Positions 8,263 to 16,339 of a stretch of 64,000 nucleotides of DNA are shown piece after piece. This DNA comes from Pyxidicoccus caerfyrddinensis. Its GTDB lineage: Bacteria; Myxococcota; Myxococcia; Myxococcales; Myxococcaceae. Position 1 is the stretch's first letter. Every line of letters begins with the position of its first letter. Below the pieces are notes generated by a model. That model searched no databases. It saw only the letters and a list, made by a program, of their open reading frames with translations, and had not been told where the DNA came from. Location of the stretch: positions 1 to 64,000 of the forward strand of contig NZ_JAAIYA010000033.1 in assembly GCF_010894405.1 (NCBI RefSeq). Direction: 5' to 3'. A program made the position numbers and the translations under genes.

Positions 8263-10286
8263 CCGCGCACGCTCCGGATGGTGCCCACGTTGCGCTTCAG
8301 CGGGCAGATGCCGCCGGACTTCCGGTACTCCCGCTGGATGGCCGCGTCGAGGTGCTCGGTATCCATGGTACCCCCATCGTCGAGCGCGAGGCTGGCCGCG
8401 TGCAGGACCACGTTGCGTATCTGTCCGCCGGAGAACCCGCAGCGCGCGGCCACCTCGTGGAGGAACTGCGGGTCCACGGCGTGGCCGACGGGCAGGTGGA
8501 GCTGCCAGATGCCCCAGCGCTCGGCGGCGTCGGGAGCGCGGAAGTCCACGGTGACGTCCATGCGCCGGGCGAAGGCGGTGTCTATCTGGTCGCCCGTGTT
8601 GGTGGTGAGGAGCATGATGCCCTCGAAGGACTCGATGCGCTGCAGGAGGTAGTTGGTCTCCAGGTTCGCGTAGCGGTCGTTCGCGGTCTGCACGGCGGTG
8701 CGCCTGGCGAGCAGCGCGTCGCCCTCGTCGAACAGGAGGACCACGTCCAGCTCCTCGGCGAGCGAGAAGATGCGGTTGAGGTTCTTCTCCGTCTCGCCGA
8801 TGTATTTGTTCACGACGCTGGAGAGGTCGACCTTGTAGAGCTCCATGCCCAGCTTCGCCGCGAGCAGGCGCGCGGCCAGTGTCTTGCCGGTGCCGCTGGG
8901 CCCTCGGAACAGCGCCCGCACGCCGGAATGGAGCTGCCGTCCGAGGGAAGGACCGACGGCGCCCTGGAGTCGCTCGCGCTGGCTGCACCGCCTCTCCAGG
9001 TGGATGAGCTCGCGCTGCACGTCGGCGGCGACGGCGAGCTCGCTCCAGTCGCCGCCCGTCTCCAGGCGCGTGGCGAGTGCGTCGAGCGCCTGCCGGTCGA
9101 GCCCGCCCACGGCGCGGCGCACGTCCCCGGCGGTGATGGCGCTCCGTCCGGCGAGCGCCGCCTGCGAGCGGGCCAGCTCCGCGGCGGCGTGGATGTGGCC
9201 GCTGCTCAGCCGGAAGCGCGTGGAGAGGGTGTCGAGCTCGGCCTCCTCCACGGCGCCCGCGCGGAGCCAGTGCGCGCGGCGGGCCGTCGGGTCGGGCGTC
9301 TCCAGCGTCAGGGTAATGGCGCGCTCCACGGTGCCACCCACGCCGCCGAAGCGGCCCAGCACCACGGCCACGGGCGCATCACAGGCGCCGAGCCGGGGCA
9401 GCTCGCTGACCTCACCGGGAGCGGGGTCGACGACGACGGCGGGCACGGCGTGGAGCAGCGTGGCCAGCGTGCCGGCCAGGCGCGCGTGCTCGTCGTTGCG
9501 AGGCGAGGGCAGCTCCACCTCCAGCAGGCCGCGTCCCAGCGAGCGGGCGAGGGCGCCCACCAGCGTGCGCCGTCCGCCGTGGCGCGGCCCGCGCACCAGC
9601 AGGGTGCGCACCTCGCGCCGGGTCAGCAGGGGAGGCAGCCGCTCGACGGTGTCGCGCAGCGCGTCCGGGAGGATGAGCTGTGAGGGCTCCAGCAGCTCCG
9701 ACGCCGGGCGATGGCGCAGCCACGGGAGGGGGCGTGGGCGCACGTCGCCGCGCAGCGCGTCCCAGAGGGTGCCCGGCACCTCGAAGGCCCACTCGATGCG
9801 GGGCGCGTCGGGATTCGTGACGCGCAGGAGGCCGGCCTCGCGGAGGGGCTCCAGGGCGGCGCGGGCCTCGCCGCCGTCGGCGTTCCACCACGCGTGGAGG
9901 AGTCCCAGCGTCGGGCGGTGCACGCCGGGAGCGGCTTGGAGGTGCTCGAAGAGAAGGCCGAAGCGGGCGTCCTCTTCCGTGAGGCCGACGCAGAAGAGGA
10001 GGGTGAGGGCCCGGTGGTCCAGTCCCGCGGCCTCGCGCAGGGCGCGCGTGGGCAGGTGGCCGGGGACGCGCCGCTCCCAGGTGGAGAGGGCGGCCTGCCA
10101 CCACGCGTCGTCTCGCCCGGCCGCGCCCAGTGTGGCCAGCTCGTCGTGGTAGCCGGCGAGGAAGGGGAACCCGTCGAAGTCGCTGGTGCGTGCGAGCACC
10201 CGCGAGACGGCGGCGAACCAGTGCAGCCGGAAGTGGCTTGCCGCGGTGGGAGGGACCGCCTCGAAAGCCGCCTCGGGCTGATTCAT
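8259..10286 (-). CDS. AAA+ ATPase of the extracellular contractile injection system (Afp15/PVC15) type
   Basis: 675 residues. The N-terminal half has winged-helix-like segments and a degenerate ATPase-like region. The C-terminal AAA module contains Walker A GPSGTGKT near 461-468, Walker B VVLLFDEGDAL near 513-523, sensor LLTTN and the Arg-finger segment FARRMD. This arrangement is typical of ATPases encoded with phage-tail-like injection particles. The chosen start at 10286 has GGGGAG four bases upstream; a GTG four codons earlier is possible. It is the first gene of an operon with toxin, immunity and Sel1 genes. No sheath, tube or baseplate gene is in the window, so it would have to work with particles encoded elsewhere or in another role. 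Confidence 0.75.
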   Translation of the reverse strand: MNQPEAAFEAVPPTAASHFRLHWFAAVSRVLARTSDFDGFPFLAGYHDELATLGAAGRDDAWWQAALSTWERRVPGHLPTRALREAAGLDHRALTLLFCVGLTEEDARFGLLFEHLQAAPGVHRPTLGLLHAWWNADGGEARAALEPLREAGLLRVTNPDAPRIEWAFEVPGTLWDALRGDVRPRPLPWLRHRPASELLEPSQLILPDALRDTVERLPPLLTRREVRTLLVRGPRHGGRRTLVGALARSLGRGLLEVELPSPRNDEHARLAGTLATLLHAVPAVVVDPAPGEVSELPRLGACDAPVAVVLGRFGGVGGTVERAITLTLETPDPTARRAHWLRAGAVEEAELDTLSTRFRLSSGHIHAAAELARSQAALAGRSAITAGDVRRAVGGLDRQALDALATRLETGGDWSELAVAADVQRELIHLERRCSQRERLQGAVGPSLGRQLHSGVRALFRGPSGTGKTLAARLLAAKLGMELYKVDLSSVVNKYIGETEKNLNRIFSLAEELDVVLLFDEGDALLARRTAVQTANDRYANLETNYLLQRIESFEGIMLLTTNTGDQIDTAFARRMDVTVDFRAPDAAERWGIWQLHLPVGHAVDPQFLHEVAARCGFSGGQIRNVVLHAASLALDDGGTMDTEHLDAAIQREYRKSGGICPLKRNVGTIRSVRG

Positions 10287-10524
10287 TGCGCTCCCCACTC
10301 GCCAGGGCCCCGGACCCGGCGTTCAGCAAGCTGGCACGGCCAGTCTTAGCCCAGTCGGAGACGACGGGGCAACGCGGGGGACGGACCTGCAGGGAGTTAC
10401 GGCTCAATGCCTGAGGCGCGGAGGGTGGCGCGCTGTGCAAGAACTGTTGCCACGGTCGGGGACACGCGCTCGAATCTCGAGCTCAGCGACCTGGTCCAAT
10501 CCCGCCTCGAACACGGAGCCCGAC

Positions 10525-11046
10525 GTGACTGTGGAGTCCATCCGACCTGAAGTCTCCAGCGAGGGGAACGGGGCCACTGGAGGTGCCTCGGTGCCATCGC
10601 TGTACGCGTGGGCCGGAGGTGCCGAGGCGCTCGCCCGGCTGACCGAACGGTTCTACGAGCGCGTGCGCGCTGACGCGCTCCTGGGCCCCGTCTTCGCACG
10701 GATGTCCGCGGCGCACCCGGCTCACGTCGCCCTCTTCCTGGGGGAGGTGTTGGGCGGGCCCGCGCACTACAGCGCCGAGAAGGGCGGCCACCCGGAGATG
10801 ATTCGTCATCACCTCGACCGACATCTGACGGAGGAGCAGCGTCGGCGGTGGTCTCAGTTGCTCCTCGATACCGCCGATGAGACGGAGCTGCCGGCGGACC
10901 CCGAGTTCCGCTCGGCGTTCGTCGCCTATATCGAGTGGGGCTCCCGGCTCGCCGTCATCAACTCCCAGGGCGGCGCGACCGTGGACTCTCATGCGCCCAT
11001 GCCCGTGTGGGGGTGGGGTGTTCCCGGCGGTCCCTACCGTCCATGA
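10525..11046 (+). CDS. Truncated haemoglobin (group II-like globin)
   Basis: About 173 residues. The globin core runs from PSLYAWAGGAEALARLTERFY to the end, with the motif VLGGPAHYSAEKGGHPEMIRHH; the His of GGHP is the expected proximal haem ligand. RRRWSQLLLD contains the Trp usual at position G8 of group II globins. Such proteins bind O2/NO and act in detoxification. A GTG at 10525 with GGAG six bases upstream is taken as start; the frame also opens earlier at an ATG (10435) that would add an unlikely Ser/Arg-rich leader. It is transcribed away from the toxin operon across about 240 bases. Confidence 0.85.
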   Translation: MTVESIRPEVSSEGNGATGGASVPSLYAWAGGAEALARLTERFYERVRADALLGPVFARMSAAHPAHVALFLGEVLGGPAHYSAEKGGHPEMIRHHLDRHLTEEQRRRWSQLLLDTADETELPADPEFRSAFVAYIEWGSRLAVINSQGGATVDSHAPMPVWGWGVPGGPYRP

Positions 11047-11211
11047 CGGTCGCCCCACCGACCTTCACGGCACCGACGAACACGGTGGCCCCCACCGGGG
11101 GAACGCGACCCAGGTTGGCGACACATTCAACAGCCCATTTGCGGAGTCCAGCCGCGATGATTCGAGAAGATTTCAATATGAATAGCCTTTAGCGAGTGCC
11201 CCAGGTGGATT

Positions 11212-11233
11212 CAACGCACCATGTGGTGCGTTG
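11212..11233. promoter_or_regulatory. Perfect inverted repeat upstream of the beta-helix gene
   Basis: Two 10-base arms, CAACGCACCA and TGGTGCGTTG, separated by two bases. The spacer is too short for a good RNA hairpin, so a dimeric repressor or activator site is more likely. It lies about 130-250 bases before the possible starts of the downstream gene in a 320-base stretch where no other gene is seen. Confidence 0.35.
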
Positions 11234-11366
11234 ACGCGGGTGGGCTTCAATCCCTGGTGGAATTCGCGAGCCCATGAGGAATTCCAATCAGTGAGCAGGC
11301 CTCCGCTGGGGCTGCATTGATGACAGTTATTGACGGGCATGTTTTAAATGTGTCAGCCTCGTATGA

Positions 11367-13955
11367 ATGGCAATTCCATATTCAGAAGAGGGCGTCGATG
11401 GGGGCGAGCACAATCGTGTTGTCTCCGCATTCTTCAGCAGCGCGAGGAGTCACGTTGCGAGCCTGATGCTGCGTGGGTTCTTCGTGGCCGGCCTGGCATT
11501 CCCAGTGCAGAGTGGCGGGACGGGGCTGGCGGAGACGCCGCCCTGGCCAACGACGCCGCCGGCTCAAATCTGCGGCAACACCGCGCTCTTGAGCGGCCCG
11601 AGTAGCGCGCCAGCAGGTGCGGTGACGGTTCCGGCCGGTGACAACAGCGGCTTCAACTTCAACCAACCGGGTGCGACATTCTGGTTTGAATCGGGTGTGC
11701 ACACCCTGGCCAACGACGTCTATGGCCAGATTGTCGCCCGCGCCAATACGACATACCTCGGTGCGCCCGGGGCAATCATCGACGGGCGGAACCTCAACCT
11801 GTACGCCTTCACGGGTGATGTCCCGAACGTCACCATCAGGTACCTGACCATCAGGAACTTCGGCCGCGGCCTGGATAACAACAATGAAGGCGTGGTCAAC
11901 CACGACTCCGGAATGGGCTGGACCATCGAGTACAACACCATCTCAGGGAGTGATGGCGCGGGTGTCTTCCTGGGCACCGGCAATGTCGTCCGCTACAACT
12001 GCTTGAAGGACAACGGGCAGTACGGCTTCAGCATGTTCAAGCCGCCGGTGGAGGGGGACTCCGCCATCAAGAACATCGTCCTGGACCACAACGAAATCAC
12101 CGGCAACAACACCGACGACTGGGAGAGCCGCATCGAGGGCTGTGGCTGTACCGGCGGCGGCAAGTTCTGGGATGTCAGTGGCGCGCGGGTGACCAACAAC
12201 TGGGTCCACGACAACAGGGGCACCGGCCTGTGGGCGGACACCAACAACATCGACTTCCTCTTCGAAGGCAACTACATCGAGAACAACGATGGCGAAGGCA
12301 TCTGGTACGAGATCAGCTACAACGCCACCATCCGCAACAACACCCTTCGTCGCAACGCCTGGGTGAGCGGCAACAGGAACCTGGGCTCGCCCGGTCCGGC
12401 CATCTACCTGTCGGAGTCGGGCGGAGACGCGCGGCTGGCCTCTGCTGTCAGCGGAGCCCCGAAGCTTCGGGTGTACGCCAACTCCTTCGAGGACAACTTC
12501 TCGGGCATTTCAATCTACGAGAACGCCAACCGTTTCTGTAACTCCAACGGCAACACCAGCAAGGGGTATTGCACGCCGTTCATCACCCCGACCCTGATTC
12601 CGGAGGAGCCGCGCAGCTACGACTACCCGAATCCTATCAGCGACACACACGCCTGCTACACGCAGGTGGCTGGCGAACCCTACAAGACGGACTGCCGCTG
12701 GCACTCCAAGAACATCGAGGTGAACAACAACGAGTTCCACTTCGACCGCGCCGTCGTGCCGTGTGCCGGAACCTACTGCGGCGTGCAGGCCCTCTATGCC
12801 ACCGGCGCTGACAACATGCCCTGGTCGCCGTATACGGTTTCAGGCGTGCAGAACGATGTCATGTTCAACAACAACAACGTTTTTCATGACAACGCGTATT
12901 TTGGTTCCTGGCGTTTCGCCAAGGGTTTCGGCGAGACGGTCAGCTTCGGTGCCTGGCGGTCCGCGCCCTACAACCAGGAAGCCGGAAGCACCATTGAAGG
13001 CGACACAGGCGAGCCGCCTCCCAATCCGGTTCCTGTCACCAATGACCTGGATGCCGACACGACCACCCTCGAGGGCTCGGTCGGCCAGTGGCAGGACTGG
13101 TACTCCGAGACGCTGACCCGGACCTCGGAGGAGGCGCACACCGGTACGCACAGCCTCCGGGTGGACGTGACGGCTTCCTGGGGTTGGGGCGTACAGCTCG
13201 CGAACTGGCCCGGCTTTGCTACGACTCCTGGCGTCAAGACACTGGGCCTCTGGGGCAAGCTGGGCGCCGGAGCGGGCCTGACGCCCAAGATGACCGTGAA
13301 GTGGATGGATGCCACTCATGCGGTCCTCCAGACTCACGAGGTGACGCTGCCCGCGTTGACCACGACATGGCAGAAGGTGTCCGCGGTGGTTGACGCACCG
13401 GCAGGTGCAAGCACGGTCCTGGTCTATCTGACGGGCTCAGGCAGTCCCGGGGAGTACTTCTATCTCGATGACCTGGTCGTGGGTGCTGCGCCAAACGCCC
13501 TCGACGCCGCCAGTGCCGGTGGTGAGGGTTCTGTCGGCCAATGGCAGGGCTGGTATTCGGCCAGCATTTCAGCCTCCACCCAGGATGCATATCGCGGGAC
13601 GGGCAGCCTGCTGGTGAGTGTTACCGACCCCTGGGGCTGGGGCGTGCAGTCGGCGAACTGGCCCGGCTTCGCCACCACGGCAGGCAACAAGCGCATCAGT
13701 TACATGGCGAAGCAGGGCTCTGGCGCCATCTCGAATGTCACGCTGCGTGTGAAGTGGTTTGACGGCAACCAGGCCCTCGTCCAGACCGACCTGGTGCCAC
13801 TCAATGGCCTGACTCTCAGCTGGCAGCGGGCTGCTGCAACCGTGACTGCGCCCGCGGGTGCGACCAACGCCTATCTGGATATCTACAGCAATTCAGGTGG
13901 CGCGGGCGACAGCCTGTATCTGGACGACATCGTCGTCACCGACCTTCCGAATTGA
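11367..13955 (+). CDS. Right-handed beta-helix exoprotein with two C-terminal carbohydrate-binding-like modules
   Basis: 862 codons from the first in-frame ATG; an ATG at 11466 gives a shorter N-terminus (MLRGFFVAGLAF...) that looks more like a signal peptide. Residues about 90-430 hold parallel beta-helix (PbH1) repeats rich in NN and DN turns (VRYNCLKDNGQYGFSMF, VTNNWVHDNRGTGLW, FLFEGNYIENNDGEGIW). The C-terminus has two copies of a roughly 140-residue jelly-roll-like module, each starting GSVGQWQ.WYS and containing WGWGVQ.ANWPGFATT and YLDD. Likely a secreted polysaccharide lyase or glycan-binding protein; no catalytic residues can be assigned. Confidence 0.8.
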   Translation: MAIPYSEEGVDGGEHNRVVSAFFSSARSHVASLMLRGFFVAGLAFPVQSGGTGLAETPPWPTTPPAQICGNTALLSGPSSAPAGAVTVPAGDNSGFNFNQPGATFWFESGVHTLANDVYGQIVARANTTYLGAPGAIIDGRNLNLYAFTGDVPNVTIRYLTIRNFGRGLDNNNEGVVNHDSGMGWTIEYNTISGSDGAGVFLGTGNVVRYNCLKDNGQYGFSMFKPPVEGDSAIKNIVLDHNEITGNNTDDWESRIEGCGCTGGGKFWDVSGARVTNNWVHDNRGTGLWADTNNIDFLFEGNYIENNDGEGIWYEISYNATIRNNTLRRNAWVSGNRNLGSPGPAIYLSESGGDARLASAVSGAPKLRVYANSFEDNFSGISIYENANRFCNSNGNTSKGYCTPFITPTLIPEEPRSYDYPNPISDTHACYTQVAGEPYKTDCRWHSKNIEVNNNEFHFDRAVVPCAGTYCGVQALYATGADNMPWSPYTVSGVQNDVMFNNNNVFHDNAYFGSWRFAKGFGETVSFGAWRSAPYNQEAGSTIEGDTGEPPPNPVPVTNDLDADTTTLEGSVGQWQDWYSETLTRTSEEAHTGTHSLRVDVTASWGWGVQLANWPGFATTPGVKTLGLWGKLGAGAGLTPKMTVKWMDATHAVLQTHEVTLPALTTTWQKVSAVVDAPAGASTVLVYLTGSGSPGEYFYLDDLVVGAAPNALDAASAGGEGSVGQWQGWYSASISASTQDAYRGTGSLLVSVTDPWGWGVQSANWPGFATTAGNKRISYMAKQGSGAISNVTLRVKWFDGNQALVQTDLVPLNGLTLSWQRAAATVTAPAGATNAYLDIYSNSGGAGDSLYLDDIVVTDLPN

Positions 13956-14020
13956 CGTCGTCCAGCCTGGAGGGGGCGACGAGCTTCGAGGAGGAGCTCG
14001 CCGCGCCCGAGTGAGGCGGC

Positions 14021-14953
14021 TCAGGACTGTCCGCGGAAGACGGGCAGGCCCTTGCGCAGCCGGGCGACCAGCTCGCTGTTGTCGAGCGGGTCGTCCTCAT
14101 CCAGCACCTCGTCGACGAACAGCGCGCGCAGGCGCTCGGGCACGCCGTCCCCGTGGCCCTGCCGGTACGTGTTGATGTCGAAGTGGTGCTCGGCGTGGAC
14201 CTCGGCGCTGACGGCGTGCTCGTCCTCGATGACGACGCGCGCGTGGATGGCGGCGGCCGACAACAGGTGGTCGTTGTAGTAGCCGAGGACGACGTCGCGC
14301 GCGTGGATGTCTCCCCGGACGTTGAACTCGCCGTCCGTATTGAGCGCGTGACAGCGCACGTCCCCCAGGACGTTGACGAGGGAGTCGTTCGCGTAATCCG
14401 CAAGGACGCCGTGCACGATGAGGCTGCCCGTCACCGCGAAGGGCTTCTGGATGGAGAGGTGGCCCTCCACCTCAAGGTCACCGTGGTGGAAGAAGGGGTG
14501 CTTCAGGGTCAGCGGTCCCTGGAGGCGCACGTGCCTTGGTGGCACGTCGAGCACGTCCCGCAGCGCCGCCAGGAAGGCCAGCGCCTCGTCGGGTTCGCCG
14601 GAGCTGTGGAGCCCGGCGGCGAGCTCCTGGGCGGAGTCGACGTCGACTTTGAAGGAGAGCCAGCCCTTCGGCGCCGCGTTGCGCAGGGCGGCGGTGTCGA
14701 TGGGAAAGGGCGCGAACGGGTCCTCGCTCCGGGCGTAGGGGACGCGCGGCTGGCCTCCCGCGCGCTCCAGCAGGGCGATGAGGGCGTCGTATTCCGGGGT
14801 GCGGCCGTGGGGCTTCCCCGAGTGGCCCACGCGCTTGCGCAGCGCGGCGCCGAGCGGGGTGCGGCCGAGCCCGTCGAGCGCATCTTCTACGGCCGGGGCC
14901 CGAGCTATTTCACCGCTGGGGGCGAAACGGGAGTCGACTGCTCCACGAGCCAT
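14021..14953 (-). CDS. Ankyrin plus polymer-forming (bactofilin-like) protein, probably 5'-truncated
   Basis: The recognisable protein starts around 14890 with LDGLGRTPLGAAL, the middle of an ankyrin repeat, and continues into a beta-solenoid segment (GDLEVEGHLSIQKPFAVTGSLIVHGVL..., FNVRGDIHARDVVLGYYND) resembling polymer-forming cytoskeletal proteins. The first in-frame ATG (14953) lies inside the end of the upstream SLATT gene, and the residues it adds are merely that gene read in another frame. No Shine-Dalgarno sequence is seen. The simplest reading is that the 5' part was lost when the SLATT/IS630/TIR block arrived, leaving a pseudogene or a gene with a new start. Confidence 0.5.
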   Translation of the reverse strand: MARGAVDSRFAPSGEIARAPAVEDALDGLGRTPLGAALRKRVGHSGKPHGRTPEYDALIALLERAGGQPRVPYARSEDPFAPFPIDTAALRNAAPKGWLSFKVDVDSAQELAAGLHSSGEPDEALAFLAALRDVLDVPPRHVRLQGPLTLKHPFFHHGDLEVEGHLSIQKPFAVTGSLIVHGVLADYANDSLVNVLGDVRCHALNTDGEFNVRGDIHARDVVLGYYNDHLLSAAAIHARVVIEDEHAVSAEVHAEHHFDINTYRQGHGDGVPERLRALFVDEVLDEDDPLDNSELVARLRKGLPVFRGQS

Positions 14954-15855
14954 GCGGCGTTCTCGGCACGAAGCGTGGCCTCGGCATCGATGACGAACCT
15001 GCGCTGGTCCTCCGGCGTCTTCCCGGTGCTCGACCACACCCCCGTCAGGTATTCCAGCCGATCGGCTGCGGCGCGGTAGGTGGTGATGATGTACTGGTGA
15101 CGCCCGGCGGTAGCGAAGCTCGTGAGCCCCATTGCCGCTGTCGACACCACCGCGACCCAGGCCACCACCTTGGTGCCGGATTCCGAGGCGCCGAAGACGC
15201 CCATGAGCGTTCCGATAAGACCCAGGACGAACCCCACCCTCTGAAAGGCCGCGAGCCGGGTCTGGTGGTTCCTCACTTGCGCCCGGTAGAAGTCGATTTG
15301 ATTCTGGATGCGGAACTTGAGGTAGTTCTCGATGGTCATCGATGACCTGGCAGGTGGAGTGCTCTTTTCGGCCGAAGTGGGCTCTCTTCGGGGCAGCTGC
15401 ACTCCGACCTGTTCCAGCTCGGCGACCTTGTCGAGCAGCCGCTTCTCGGGGCTCGCCTCATCGGTTGCGGACACCTGATAGGGGTCCGCCCTCATCCAGA
15501 ACAGATAGAGCTGCGACTTGATCGCCTCCGCGATGCCTCGCGCCTGGACCCATTGCGTTTCACGCTCGGTGCCCAGGAGTTGCTTCCCCATATAAGTGGA
15601 CGCCGTCACGCAGAGGACGCTCACCACGGCAACTGCCCGATTGGCCCATCCCAGGTTCCAGCCCAGGATTGAATCATCGGGTAACACCAACTGCTGTGCG
15701 ATGATGCCCGCGATGGCCCCCAAGAGGGCGAGCACTCCGACCCACGTATACGCCTGCTGGTATTTGGCTTTGAGCTTGCGCGCCGTCATGGCCCAGGCCC
15801 GGTAGCGCCTCCAGGCCAGCTCTTCGGCGGGACTCCCAGCATCCTGCGTCGTCAT
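14905..15855 (-). CDS. SLATT/DUF4231 domain membrane protein
   Basis: 316 residues. Two transmembrane pairs, at about 35-95 (VGVLALLGAIAGIIAQQLVL; RAVAVVSVLCVTASTYMG) and about 215-265 (VGFVLGLIGTLMGVFGA; VVAWVAVVSTAAMGLTSFA), flank a cytosolic segment with YLKFRIQNQIDFYRAQ, which is typical of DUF4231. SLATT proteins are predicted pore-forming effectors found in many nucleotide-signalling defence systems. No cyclase/nucleotidyltransferase partner is adjacent; three TIR genes lie just upstream. Start MTTQDAGSP at 15855; the upstream GGGGC is only a weak ribosome site. Confidence 0.75.
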   Translation of the reverse strand: MTTQDAGSPAEELAWRRYRAWAMTARKLKAKYQQAYTWVGVLALLGAIAGIIAQQLVLPDDSILGWNLGWANRAVAVVSVLCVTASTYMGKQLLGTERETQWVQARGIAEAIKSQLYLFWMRADPYQVSATDEASPEKRLLDKVAELEQVGVQLPRREPTSAEKSTPPARSSMTIENYLKFRIQNQIDFYRAQVRNHQTRLAAFQRVGFVLGLIGTLMGVFGASESGTKVVAWVAVVSTAAMGLTSFATAGRHQYIITTYRAAADRLEYLTGVWSSTGKTPEDQRRFVIDAEATLRAENAAWLVEQSTPVSPPAVK

Positions 15856-15962
15856 CGTTGCGCCCCAGTCGTGCCGGACACCGACTACAGGAACGCCGTC
15901 TCTTGCCACAAGCCGGGGATGTTGGCGAGTCCGCGGCAGCGGTTCGTTTTCCGTGCGTCGTG

Positions 15963-16213
15963 CCCCCGGCAAGACGCCTCAGTGACGCTCCTCTTCGAGC
16001 TGTCTTCGCTGGTGAGCGATGGTGCTCTCCCTCTCCCTGGCAACCTCCTGGGAGAGCCGCACTGAGCCCCTCCTCGAGGTAGCGCCGACGAACGGTGCGC
16101 ACCGTGGTCTCGGTGATGCCTACCGCTTCGGCCGCCCCCACCACCGTCCAGCCCGCGGCAGCCGGCGCATGAATCTCCACCCGGTCAAAGGACTGAAGCA
16201 GTACCCACGGCAC
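15963..16213 (-). pseudogene. IS630-type transposase N-terminal remnant
   Basis: The frame reads AAGWTVVGAAEAVGITETTVRTVRRRYLEEGLSAALPGG, the helix-turn-helix start of IS630-type transposases (W.....A.....TV...RRR..EEGL.AAL). It decays after about 80 codons (frame noise), and the DDE catalytic domain is absent. It sits between the SLATT gene and the TIR-protease gene and marks a past insertion. Confidence 0.6.
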
Positions 16214-16339
16214 CCGGTGCGGAAAGGATGGTCGCCGGGCTGGACCGGGCCATCGAACTGCTGGCGGGAGGGGAGACTTGGACTTGGAGGGGAATGCAGG
16301 CGCTCTTCTCCACGCAGGGATATGCCCGCGCCGTCATGG

